Part shown: positions 1 through 9,601 of the stretch, one piece after another
Layout of the letters: every line of letters begins with the position of its first letter
Numbering within the stretch: position 1 is the stretch's first letter
From: Hymenoscyphus infarciens
Lineage: Eukaryota > Ascomycota > Leotiomycetes > Helotiales > Helotiaceae
Reading direction: 5' to 3'
Assembly: GCA_001414345.1 (NCBI GenBank)
Contig: LLCB01000636.1
Location: forward strand, 1 to 15,183
DNA length: 15,183 nt
Position numbers and translations under genes: made by a program
The notes under the pieces: generated by a model
Databases searched by the model: none
Seen by the model: only the letters and a program-made list of their open reading frames with translations
What the model was told of the DNA's origin: nothing

Positions 1-577
1 TAAGTAGTATAACTACTTAAAATAGCTTATTTAATATAAATATCTCTAATCTAAGTAGTTATACTACTTAGAATCGCTTATTTAATATAAAGCTCTTTAT
101 TCTAAGTAGTATAACTACTTAAAATATCTTATTTAATATAAATATCTCTAATCTAAGTAGTTATACTACTTAGAATCGCTTATTTAATATAAATATCTCT
201 AATCTAAGTAGTTATACTATTTAAAATACCTTATTTAATATAAAGCTTTATATTCTAAGTAGTATAACTACTTAAAATAGCTTATTTAATATAAATATCT
301 CTAATCTAAGTAGTATATTACTTAAAATAGCTTATTTAATAAAGACTTCTTTTTCTAAATAGTTATACTACTTAAAATAGCTTATTTAATAAAGACTTCT
401 TTTTCTAAATAGTTATACTACTTAAAATAGCTTATTTAATAAAAATATCTCTAATCTAAGTAGTTATACTACTTAGAATTGTCTATTTAATATAAATATC
501 TCTAATCTAAGTAGTATAACTACTTAAAAAAGCTTATTTATTATAAACTCTTTCTTCTAAATAGTTATAATACTTAA
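1..577 (+). repeat. Left tandem array of 51-bp palindromic units
   Basis: Twelve copies of a near-perfect palindrome, CTAAGTAGT-TAT-ACTACTTAG, start at about 1 (first base cut), 51, 102, 153, 204, 255, 306, 355, 405, 456, 507 and 557, so the period is 51 bp with 49- and 50-bp exceptions. The spacer is AT-rich, of the form GAATCGCTTATTTAATATAA followed by ATATCTCTAAT. The first four units alternate the palindrome centre (ATA, TAT, ATA, TAT) and spacer start (AAAATAG, GAATCGC), suggesting an older dimer of about 102 bp. Units toward the interior (306, 355, 405, 557) are the most diverged. The array begins at the window edge, so its true length is unknown. Its spacers match the right array in reverse complement. 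Confidence 0.96.
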
Positions 578-901
578 AATAGACTAGTCTAACTAAATAA
601 TAATTAAATAAGTAACTCTAAATATAAACTAATTTCTTTTAATAAATAAATATTAATACCTCTTTCTTTTCTATTATTACTCTTAAATATAAAATAAAAC
701 CTAAATACTCCTTTTACTCTTCTTTCTACTCTTCCTTTATTAATACCTTATAATATAGATAATAATTTTTATAACTACCTTACTCCTCTTATTACTAATA
801 CCTCTCTATCTTACTTTACTTAAACTATTAAGTAATCTTAACTTAGTATAAGTAATACTTCCTTTTAAATTAATTAAACATAGTAAAGTAATAATACCTC
901 T
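578..901. other. Left sub-array spacer, no gene seen
   Basis: Between the left array and the first coding relic the sequence is low-complexity T/A with pyrimidine-rich runs on the + strand (about 655-830, TCTTTCT and TACTCCT type motifs). No frame is notably depleted of stops and there is no palindromic unit. It could hold the mutated promoter of the relic that follows, but no element can be recognised. Confidence 0.4.
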
Positions 902-2080
902 ATAGTTTTAGACTATATTAAATAGCGTGTTTAATAAGTAGTAAATAAATTAAACTATAAGCTAGAATAAATTCATAAGTAATATAGGTTATTTACTATT
1001 AATAATATACCTTATAAGAGCCTTATACTTAATAATCTCTTTAAAGAGGCAAGGAAGGAGATACTAGTATATTAAGTATTATATAACTAATATATAAGTA
1101 GCTAGGGATTATTCTAAATAGAAATGTCTAAAGTTATTCTAGATAAATATAAAGAGGTTAAGAATTATTTAAAAGACTTAAATAACCTAATATTAGGTAG
1201 ATAAGGGGTTAGATAGATAGCTTATTAATATTAACTCCTTAGTTAGTAAGAAAAGAAAGACTTTAAGAAATAAGTCTTAATTAAAAGTAAACCGTAGTTA
1301 GATATATTCTAAAACCTTCTACTATTCCTAAAGTATAAAATAAATAAGTAAAGAGAATATCTAGAAAAGGTAGTTAAATAGTAATAATAAGAGCTTTTAT
1401 AATAAATAAAAGTTATTACTAATATAAAATCTAAATATTTTAATATTATATATATATCCTCTTTTTAAAGTTACTTACTTATTTCTTTATAAGTAGAGTA
1501 GCTTAGCTTACTTAGATATAATATAATATTTATAATTATAGATAGAGATAATATAGATATAAGCGTATAATTAAGATTAAGAGGTATAAAGAATAGAATA
1601 ACCTTTTTAGAACTTTATAAAAGGAAGTAGCTTAGGTTTAATATATTTAATACTTAAGTAAAGACTATAAACCTACTAATCCTATTATTTATATTAGAGT
1701 AGGATAGTATATATAATATAATACTAAAGTAGTATAATATATAACCTCTTTTAAGAGAAGTAACACTATCTATACTACTAGTAAGTAGACTAGCTAATTC
1801 TACTAAAAAGAGAAGAGGATCTAGAGAGAGTAATAGTATACTTACTTAATATACTAGAATAATTTTAAAGCTTTTTAAGAGTTATAAAGTAGCTAGAAAG
1901 AGTAAGAGAAATAGGACTAAAATACTAAATAAGAAGAATTAGGAAAAGGAGTTTATAATATAAGATATTAAGCTAGTTTATAGAGTAGATTTAACTTAGG
2001 AAATAGTTTAAGATAAATATAATTTAAGAATAGTAGACGATAAGGCTATCTAGAACCGGATTTATTATAGACTATTTTAA
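902..2080 (+). pseudogene. RIP-mutated coding relic A, family unrecognised
   Basis: In the + frame starting at 902 (third codon position ends at 904) the stretch from about 1502 to 2041 has roughly 13 stops in 180 codons, against about 31 in each of the other two forward frames; all are TAA or TAG, explicable as former Gln or Trp codons. The 5' part (902-1500) is in the same frame but less clear. Position 902 is ATA, possibly a mutated ATG; an intact ATG stands at 1124. The inferred product is about 390 residues: a charged helical N-terminal part, a run of four consecutive stops at 1379-1390 that would be a poly-Gln stretch, and a basic cluster (KKRRGSR, 1805-1825) that could be a nuclear signal. 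It lies about 325 bp inside the left array. I do not recognise the family. Confidence 0.5.
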
Positions 2081-3540
2081 GTACTACTAGTAATATACTT
2101 TAAAAAAATTACTTTTTAATTTAATAATAAATAAAACTTTTTTTATTTAAAACCTATATTAAAAATAAGATAAAGTAAAAGACTTATATCTCTTCTTAAT
2201 ATCTTATAAAATATCTTATAAAATTTCTCTTATAATAAGATAAAACTAACTCTTCTTATTTATTAAAGTTCTTAGAAAATAGCTAGCTCTATTTTTATCT
2301 TAAAATTATTCTATTTTAAAAGTAAATTTATATAAAATATAACTAATTTTAATATCTAATTTAATTTAAATAAGATATATTATTATTTAAATTAAAACTA
2401 TCTAAAAAATAGAACTTAATTAGATACTATTTATATAAGTAAACTTCTTTAAGGCTAATTACTATAATAGTAGGTTACTCTTATATATACTTAATTTAAT
2501 TAATTAGAACTCTTCTACTTATACTCTCTTAGTTAATCGATTTAAAGCTATATTCCTACGTTACTTATCCTTAATCTAAGAACTAGGTTTAAAATTTACT
2601 AAAGACTAGGCTAGATAAGATACTAAATAAGTAGAGACTATCTATTAACCTTATAGACGCTACTAAGCTTATATTATTAGAAACTAAAACAGCTAAGCTA
2701 CTATTAGAATATATTATAGATATAGTATTATAGTATTAGTAAAGAATTCTCTCTTACCTCTCTTAAGTTATACTACGAATACTAATTAATACTATATACT
2801 TAAATTAAAGCTATTAGTTTTCTTTATTCTTTTTCTATTAATATATCTTCTATAATTCCTTCTTTTTATAATAGCTATTTAATTATTTATAGTAGGTATT
2901 AAGGCGTTATTTTTACTATTTATCTATTTACTTATTTAGCTAGAGAGGGGCTTACTTAGTTAATCCTTCTTATTAAGTCGAATTAAGAGTATCTAGTATT
3001 AATAGGTTTATAAAAAGAGTAGTTAGGGTATAGTTAGTCTTAATCTCCTCTCTTTACTAGGTTTAAGTAGTCTATTAGATCTTAAAAGATAAATATAAGA
3101 GTATAAAGGCTTAAGAACTAGGGTTACTAATTCTAGAATCTAACTATCTAATATATACTATATAACGTCTAAGATACTAAAATAGATAATATAGTTTAAA
3201 AAATAATATATTTTATTTACTAATTTTTAAATTAACTCTTTCTTTAAATAGTAGTAGGATATTATAAAGATAGGGTATTATATCTATAATAGAGTAAGAA
3301 TAGATTAAAAGTTTTCTTTTCTATATTAGATATAAAAGGATTTTATAGCTTTAGATATATTTATAAGTAGTTATTTATTTTAATACTTCTTATAATTAGC
3401 TCTTATTAAATAAGAGCTTAGCTAGCCCTCTTAAATAACGTACTACTAGAATAATAAACATTACTTAGCTTTAATCTAGTCTTTTATAATTAGCTTACGT
3501 CTAATAAGAGCTTAACTAATCTAAATACCTATAATCGCTT
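2081..3540. other. Degraded DNA, no resolvable gene
   Basis: About 1.46 kb in which forward frames have similar stop densities (around 10-14 percent), so no reading frame can be chosen by hand. The frame of relic B (line-aligned, starting at position 1 modulo 3) reads with few stops at 2641-2700, where one line has none, and this may be an upstream part of the same gene. A short direct repeat of about 14 bp (ATATCTTATAAAAT type) occurs twice at about 2200-2225. Homopolymer-rich AT sequence dominates 2100-2420. No RNA gene or regulatory element is identifiable. Confidence 0.4.
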
Positions 3541-4140
3541 TTAAAAGGTTATTATAATAATAAACTAAATTACTACTCTCTTAGTTTAACTAGAATCTTC
3601 TTATATAGAAATAATAATTTAAGTATATACCTTCTTCTACTATTATATCTAGTTACTAAGTAAGATTTCTTAATAGACTTCTAAGACTACTATTATATAA
3701 GAAAATTATTACTATAAGTTTAATCTAGCTAGTATAATTCTTAGCTAGAAGTTAGTCTATAAATATTAATAAAGCGTTATAGAACTTTAGATTATAGTTA
3801 ATATAGGAACCTTTATATTTCTCTTAACTCTTTTCTACTCTATAACACTTATAATATAGTTAAGACTATATAAGAGATAGCTTATAATAAGTACTAAGTT
3901 TAAAGTAGATACTAGGTTTTAAAAGTAAACCTAGAAGGAATAAAATTTACCTTAGAAAGTTAAGTTATCTTCTTAGTTTATCTCTTAATATTATATAGTA
4001 GTAAAAGAGCTCCTTACTATAGTATAAGAGCCTTATTAGAGTTAGAATTAGAAGAATTATTATAAGAAGTAATATACTCTTCTTATTCTTCTCTTAATAT
4101 TACTCTTTAAATAGTTTAAGTCTTAGATTAATACTAGTAT
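3541..4140 (+). pseudogene. RIP-mutated coding relic B, family unrecognised
   Basis: In the + frame beginning at 3541, 200 codons contain about 18 stops against about 28 in each of the other two forward frames; 3541-3660 has none. The stops are TAA or TAG. The inferred peptide is leucine- and tyrosine-rich (many Tyr may be former His or Cys), with an acidic leucine-rich helix RALLELELEELLQE at 4027-4068 if the TAA there was CAA. The same frame stays moderately open upstream and downstream, so the original gene may have been much longer. It is followed immediately by copy A of the internal direct repeat. No catalytic motif or known domain could be recognised after allowing for CpA-to-TpA change. 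Confidence 0.4.
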
Positions 4141-4191
4141 AAGGAATATTAATATTAATAGTTAATATAACTTTAAATAATTCTATCTCTT

Positions 4192-4211
4192 CTCTAGCTC
4201 TATAGCTAGAG
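4192..4211. repeat. Perfect 8-bp inverted repeat at edge of direct repeat A
   Basis: The sequence CTCTAGCT-CTAT-AGCTAGAG is a perfect 8-bp hairpin with a 4-nt loop. Its right arm ends where the internal direct repeat copy A begins (4208). It may be chance in a low-complexity background, or the remnant of an element end. Confidence 0.55.
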
Positions 4212-4335
4212 TATTAATACTTAAAAAATAAATAAGATAAGAGAACTAACTATTAGTATTATATATATTAGTAAATCTTCTCTTACTATATACTAAGGAG
4301 ATTCTTAACTTAGTAATTATTAGATTTATTATACT
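4208..4335 (+). repeat. Internal diverged direct repeat, copy A
   Basis: This segment aligns with 4895-5014 at roughly 80 percent identity with small gaps. Shared blocks include AGTATTAATACTTAAAAAA, AAGAACTAACTA-like, CTTCTCTTACTATATA and the terminal TTATACT. The distance between copies is 687 bp. In the line-aligned + frame the first part of both copies reads in the same phase, as expected if the repeat was once inside coding sequence; an indel near the middle then shifts copy B. Confidence 0.75.
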
Positions 4336-4561
4336 CCTTCCTAGCCTAGTATCTAATAAGTATATAGACCTAATCTAAAACGTTTAAGAAGCTTAAATTA
4401 GTTCCTTTAGTATTATCTAACTACCTTATAAGACCTTATTATTATTATTATTAGAGAAATACTCTTTCTAAACTTAAGAAGACTATATCTTCCTATATTA
4501 ATAATAGATCCGATTTAGTACCTCTATACTATCTTTATCTTAATAAGTCTTTTAAATCTTC

Positions 4562-4921
4562 TAAATCTTTACTATTAAGAATTCGTTACTAGTAAAGGGC
4601 TAATTTATTATACTTAATATAATTAAGAAGACTATATAACTAAAAGCTAATAATAACTTCTTTAAATTAGCTATATTCTTTTTAAACAATACTAGTAAGA
4701 TATCTAGGAAAAGAGGTCTTATTACTTATATATCTAATATAGAAAAGAATATATTCTTAAACTATTCTAGGTATAGTCCTTAGATAAGACAACTATTATT
4801 AATATAAATATCTTAAATAGTTCTATCTTTTACCTTACCTAGATTATTAATTCTCTTAAATATAATAAAGAAAATTAATAACACTTCTATATCTAAAGTA
4901 TTAATACTTAAAAAACAAATA
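4562..4921 (+). pseudogene. RIP-mutated coding relic C, family unrecognised
   Basis: In the + frame starting at 4562, 120 codons hold about 6 stops against about 18 and 17 in the other two forward frames, one of the stronger coding signals in the window. The inferred peptide has a mixed, globular-looking composition with a basic patch (SKISRKRG near 4700). The frame is lost inside copy B of the direct repeat. A different frame starting at 5043 is then open for some 20 codons and continues to about 5160 as a very charged, Arg/Glu-rich helix. A frameshift in the repeat could join the two, with the charged segment as a C-terminal tail. No known domain was recognised. Confidence 0.5.
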
Positions 4922-5014
4922 GAGTAAAAGAACTAACTAATAGTAATTATATATAAAACCTTCTCTTACTATATATAAAGAAGATACTTAAGCTAGTAAT
5001 CCTTAAATTATACT
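4895..5014 (+). repeat. Internal diverged direct repeat, copy B
   Basis: Partner of 4208-4335. It carries two CpA sites (near 4882, just outside, and 4916) where copy A has TpA or no match, so the copies have been hit unequally by RIP or were different before it. The open frame of relic C ends within this copy. Confidence 0.75.
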
Positions 5015-5160
5015 ACTAACCTACTCTATTATAACTATATAAATAATATATATTATAGGTTTAATAATTAATAAGCCTAGAAAGAGGTATATAGATAAGA
5101 ACTAAGAGAGAGTAGAAGAGATAAAAAAAGAAAGAAGAAGTAATAGAAGAAGGGATTATT

Positions 5161-6721
5161 AAGAAGATAAGATAGTAGTAGTATAAAGCTAAAAATAATA
5201 AGCTACTAATAAATAATAGTATATAATCTTCTAGTAAATTTAGCTAAGATTAAATACTACCTAATCCTACTAAATCCCTAAGTCTATATTATACTATACC
5301 TAGCCTAGCTATGATTCCCTACCTCTAAATAGCCTTAATAGGCTAGGTTATATAATAGGAACGTACTAAGAAGTATAGAGTATAGATTTAGTTTAAATCT
5401 TTAAGTAATAGTATATAAGATAGTATTAATTTCTAAAACAATTATACCTTTATATTATAAAAAGTAAATATAGTATATAAGGGTTAGAGAAATAGATAAT
5501 AGTAGAATAGGTTAAATTAATAAGGATTAATATAATTAGAGTTATTTTTTTAAGCAAATTATAATAAAGTTAATAAGAGGTAAGTAAATAAATAGATTTA
5601 ATAAAAAATTAAACTATTTTTTAAAGAGTTAAGTTATACCTTAGATATAATAATTAAGTAAAGAAGGTTCTTTAAAGTATAGTAAAGAGCTTAAAATTTA
5701 AATTCTAAATACTAGTTAATTTACTACTTTATAGTAAGATATTATAAAAAGTATTAATTATATAATAGCCTTATTCCTTTAATAATACTCTCCTTAAGAA
5801 TAACTAATTAGAATATTTATAAGGTAGGTAAGAGAGAAGAAATAAACATAGTAGCTTATATCTTTGCTAGTATTAAAGCTTATAGTAGCTACTAGTATTT
5901 CTATAACTAGACTTATTATCTTTCTATCTACTCTTACTAGTTATCTTCTTAACTATACTTTAAAGTAAAGTTATAAGCTAAGCTATAGTCTCTACTCTAA
6001 CTAATCTCCTAGGGTTATCGGTTAAGTACTATATATAGCTTATAAAAGAGCTCTATTACTTTATTCTATTCTTATCTAGTATTCTATTAAATACCTACTA
6101 ACTTAATAGTTAAATATATATTAGACGCCTTTTATATTACTTAGAAAACGCTTAAAAGGGTTTTAATAAAAAGGATATACTTAGAAATTACTATATTAAT
6201 ATTATATTCTTAGAATAGGTTATTAAAATTAAGAAAGTATTTATTAGTAATTATAGCTAAATAGTGTATTAAGACCCTCTAGTTAAGTTAGTCTTATTTT
6301 ATACTATTTAAATAGTCTATACTTAAATTATCTCTACTTATATTATCTTAACTTATATTATTTTAATATTTAATATCTTTAAGTATAAAAAGAGATACTT
6401 ATATAAATATAGGTTAGTAATACTATAGTTTATTTTAATTTAGATTTCCTTACTATTTAAGGTCTAAAGCTTAGGTTTTTAAATCTTACTATCTAAGCTA
6501 GTAATATTAGAATAGTAGTATAGAGTAGATTAATATAAGAAGTAAGAAGAAGTTAACTAATAGAAAGATTATTTATTCTAGTTCTCTTATAATGCTTATA
6601 AAAGTTATATTATTACTTTAAGATAAATGTTAAATTAGTATATACTTATATAAAAGAGCTATCTTAGTTATAGAAAACTAAAGGTATATTAATTTTAACT
6701 ATAAGAGAGTAGTTATATTAA
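5161..6721. other. Degraded DNA, frames not separable
   Basis: About 1.56 kb in which forward frames carry similar numbers of stops (for example about 8, 9 and 12 in 80 codons at 5761-6000). Short pieces look open, such as 5821-5880 in the line-aligned frame and 5882-5941 in the next, but they do not join into one reading frame. A short hairpin TAGCCT-TAAT-AGGCTA lies near 5330. A rare surviving TpG/TGA sits at 5312. No promoter, RNA gene or known repeat is seen. The region probably continues the coding relics on either side in a more eroded state. Confidence 0.4.
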
Positions 6722-6961
6722 AAGCCTAAAGTACCTCTAAAAGTATATTAGTTAGAGATATATAAGATTAGAAGTATAAGAGATATATAGTTAAGGCTTT
6801 ATACTAGTAACTACTTTTATAAGTATTATAATAAGTTAGTATATAGCTTCTTTATATTATAAAAGCGGTCTAAGAAGGATTATATAAGTAAAAAGCTTAA
6901 TATTATCCTAGTTAATACTATAATTAAGGCTAATCTACTTAATAATTTCGTCTAGTATAAT
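6722..6961 (+). pseudogene. RIP-mutated coding relic D, possible zinc-finger remnant
   Basis: The + frame starting at 6722 has about 4 stops in 80 codons versus about 18 and 8 in the other two forward frames. Around 6812-6845 it encodes a dense Tyr cluster (YFYKYYNKLVY). RIP turns both Cys (TGY) and His (CAY) codons into Tyr (TAY), so such clusters can be the remains of a zinc-binding motif. A spacing of C-x2-C-x4-H fits, but the fourth ligand expected of a CCHC knuckle is not in place, so this is only a suggestion. A basic stretch follows (KRSKKDY after a stop). Confidence 0.42.
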
Positions 6962-7260
6962 TTAACTTAGAGAATATAGCTAAGGTTAAAGATTAATATA
7001 ATAAATATAGTTTAAATAAACACGTTTCTAATTAAATAGGTAAGTATATAATTTCTAGAATAAATATAACTAAAGTATCTATTAGAGAGAACTCTCTATA
7101 GTAGTATAAGTTCTAAGACTTCTATAACTTAGTAGTATAACTATAGATAAGAACTTATAGTTTTATAAGTTTTAATAGTAATAAGTTTAAAAGAATATAT
7201 ATATAGTAGTTTAAGAGGCGAAGTCTATAAAGCAGGTCTCTTATAAGATAAGCTACCTTT

Positions 7261-7500
7261 ATTTATCTAATAACTACTAAATACGCCTTAGTTTCTTTTA
7301 TACTAATTCACTTATACTATAAAGAAGTACTAAAGACTTTTAGCCTAGTTAGAAGCTAAAGGTTTACTAAAAGAGTAACTACTATAAGAAATAAAGAAGT
7401 AAACTACTTATAATAAAAGGAAAGACGAAGCTTCTAGAAGCTAGTTAGGTATATGATATACTATAAAGCTAGTTACTACGAAGCTAGTTATAAACTAAGA
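7261..7500 (+). pseudogene. RIP-mutated coding relic E, family unrecognised
   Basis: In the + frame starting at 7261 there are about 4 stops in 80 codons against about 12 and 11 in the other forward frames. The inferred peptide is basic (for example RSQRFTKRVTTIRNKE if the stop near 7357 was Gln). The frame runs into a short tandem duplication at 7481-7550, whose 35-bp period would shift the frame. Rare surviving CpA (7309) and TpG (7454) sites lie within it. No family assignment is possible. Confidence 0.42.
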
Positions 7501-7550
7501 AGAAATAACCTTATAAAGCTAGTTATAAACTAAGAAAGTAGCCTAAGATA
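7481..7550 (+). repeat. 35-bp imperfect tandem duplication
   Basis: AAGCTAGTTATAAACTAAGAA occurs at 7481-7501 (written here with its last base) and again at 7516-7536, a 35-bp period; the remaining 14 bases of the unit are diverged. A third partial copy (AAGCTAGTTA) lies at 7466-7475. The identity over 21 bp despite RIP suggests either that the duplication is younger than the mutation or that both copies were hit alike. Confidence 0.75.
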
Positions 7551-7846
7551 TTAAATAGATAAGAAATAATAGCCTATACTAGCTCCTCTATAGTAGTTAA
7601 TATATCTAGTAGGTACTTAGAAGCTTAATATAAGACTAATACTAAAAATTTACTTAAAAAAAGTAAAATAATAAAACCTTCTATAATAAGAGACCTTATA
7701 TATTATAAAAGATATTACCTACTATATATTTTTTAAGAGAACTCCTCTATTTCTATAGAATAAGTCTTACTAAAACAGGGTACTAAAAACGATTAAGTTA
7801 GAATACCTACTAAGAAGAATTTAAGCCTAGTATAACGTAATCCCTT

Positions 7847-8380
7847 CTTAGTATACTATTAAAAAGAGCTTCTTAGTTTACTAGAGTCTAATCTCTTTTT
7901 TCTTAGTATACTATTAAAAAGGGCTTCTTAGTCTATTAGAGTCTAATCCCTTCCTTCTTAGTATACTATTAAAAAGGGCTTCTTAGTCTACTAGAGTCTA
8001 ATCCCTTCTTTCTTAGTATACTATTAAAAAGGGCTTCTTAGTCTACTAGAGTCTAATCTCTTCTTTCTTAGTATACTATTAAAAAGGGCTTCTTAGTCTA
8101 CTAGAGTCTAATTCCTTCTTTCTTAGTATACTATTAAGATAGAAGCTTCTTAGTCTACTAGAGTCTAATCCTATCCTTCTTAGTATACTATTAAGATAGA
8201 GGCTTCTTAGTCTACTAGAGCTGCTTAGTATACTATCGATAAAGAGGCTTCTTATTCTACTAAAGTTACTTAGTATACTATTGAAAAGAGGGCTTCTTAG
8301 TCTACTAGAGTTACTTAGTATACTATTAAGAAAAGGGCTTCTTAGTCTACTAGATTCTAAGCTCTTCTTAGTATAGTATT
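7847..8380 (+). repeat. Minisatellite with 55-bp and 45-bp unit classes
   Basis: The landmark CTTAGTATACTATT recurs at 7847, 7902, 7957, 8012, 8067, 8122, 8179, 8224, 8269, 8314 and, altered, at 8367. Spacings are 55 five times, then 57, 45, 45, 45 and 53. The common unit also has GGCTTCTTAGTCTACTAGAG. The 45-bp units lack the TCTAATCCCTTCTT block that fills the 55-bp units. The array is thus two blocks of different unit length joined by a 57-bp hybrid. Two of the rare TpG sites (8222 and 8281) fall in the 45-bp block, none in the 55-bp block. It is non-palindromic and unrelated to the terminal arrays. Confidence 0.95.
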
Positions 8381-8396
8381 CTAGAAATAAAAACAA
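8079..8396 (-). other. Open frame generated by the minisatellite, not a credible gene
   Basis: This 105-codon - strand frame begins with TTG, not ATG, and is simply the minisatellite read through: SRLRS and NSIL recur about every 15-19 residues. It is open only where unit lengths are multiples of three (57 and 45 bp) and stops as soon as the 55-bp block, which rotates the frame, is entered. The peptide has no His, Gln, Cys, Trp, Ala or Val, reflecting the missing CpA/TpG rather than selection. The 45-bp block is nearly open on the + strand too. An ancestral repeat-containing protein cannot be excluded on either strand, but nothing supports expression today. Confidence 0.85.
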
Positions 8397-9601
8397 CTAA
8401 GAGTATATATATAGGTATAATATCTCTAAAAGAAATATAAACTTATATATTAATATATATTTATTTAAGTACTTATTAGTATATTCGTCGATTTAGTATT
8501 CTAATTTCTTAAGTTTAAAAAAATACTATTTTAGAAAAAAGATAATACTTACTTATAATATTAATACTACTTCTTAGCTTATTAATACACTTAAGACTCT
8601 ACTAGTATAAGATTTATAGCGTTATTATTAGAAGTTTAATTTAGACTATTTATATCTAGAACTTAAGTCCTTATTAACTAGGCCTTTTAAATTATTTATA
8701 TAAGCGTATATAAACTAATAGGTCTCTTAAGTAAGGGGTTTTTTAAGAAGTTATATATAAGTAACTTAAATATCTTAACTATCTCTAGCTATTTTAGTTT
8801 AATTAATAGTTTATAGAAATATACTTAATTATTATTAAAAAAAGAGTTATTATTAATAAGAACCTAGAATTTTCTTTTACTATAAATAATTACTAGCTTA
8901 AATTATAAGTAATAAGAATTAACTAAATATAAACTATAATATTATATAATAAAAGAATTATTATAACCTAGGTATAGTATTTAGATTAAACTAGCTCTAT
9001 CTTATTAATAGAATTTCATATTCTTCTTAGATAATCTAGGTTTTTATTCTACTAATATTATAAGCTTTCTATATAAGATCTTTACCTTTACTAGCTTTTA
9101 CTTTTTAAATAACTTCTTATAATTCCTCTTATACTAAGCTTTAAACTCGCTTATATCCTCTTTTATTAATACTATTAACTTATAACTTACTTAGATAAAG
9201 CTTTATAAAGCTTCTCTCTCTTAACTACCTACTCTAATTAAGAATACTCTTTAAACTCTAGTATATTATATTATAATTTAATAAAGCTTTAAATATAATT
9301 AACTTATAGCTCTAAAACATATAATTTAACGCGATCTCTAAACCTAGAGGTGTTATAATTCTAAAGGTAATAACTATATACTTATAATAATTATAACTTA
9401 CCTTTATATATTATTTATTCTAAGAATATATATTTTATAAATATAGTTTAACTTAATTTTAAGTATATTTAAAACCTTAGCTTTATTCTTAATTCTAATA
9501 ATTTATAATCTTTAAATATAGCTAAATAAGCGCCTCTAAAGTACGCTGATTTTATAAGAATCCTAAATAATATTAACGAATTAGTAAAATATTATTAGAG
9601 C
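8397..9601. other. Degraded DNA with weak coding signals on both strands
   Basis: About 1.2 kb with no clear forward frame (roughly 22-25 stops per 200 codons in all three at 8461-9060). On the - strand, the frame whose codons start at position 2 modulo 3 on the + strand has about 11 stops in 160 codons over 8702-9181, with a charged helical stretch around 9050-9180. This is the only hint of a leftward gene in the window and is weak. Scattered CpA/TpG survive near 9016, 9319, 9350 and 9546. No RNA gene, repeat or regulatory site is recognised. Confidence 0.35.

Noticed and set aside
1..577. CRISPR array (palindromic repeats at constant spacing)
   Set aside because: The spacers are themselves repeats of one another, the DNA carries a fungal RIP signature, and no cas-like gene is present.
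6782..6860. CCHC zinc knuckle of a retrotransposon Gag
   Set aside because: The fourth ligand and the usual glycine before His cannot be recovered by single CpA-to-TpA changes; kept only as a tentative note on relic D.
7090..7150. Imperfect inverted repeat with arms like CTATAGTAGTATA
   Set aside because: The arms do not pair continuously; similarity is explained by repeated TAGTA and ATAA words.
8079..8396. A 105-codon open frame on the - strand as a real gene
   Set aside because: It starts with TTG, is wholly contained in the minisatellite, lasts only where unit lengths are divisible by three, and its composition is explained by missing CpA/TpG.
2100..9600. One continuous 7-kb open reading frame in the line-aligned + frame when TAA/TAG are read as Gln
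   Set aside because: Because TGA is almost absent, any frame looks open under that rule. Only segments with clearly fewer stops than their sister frames were kept, and those switch frame along the window.
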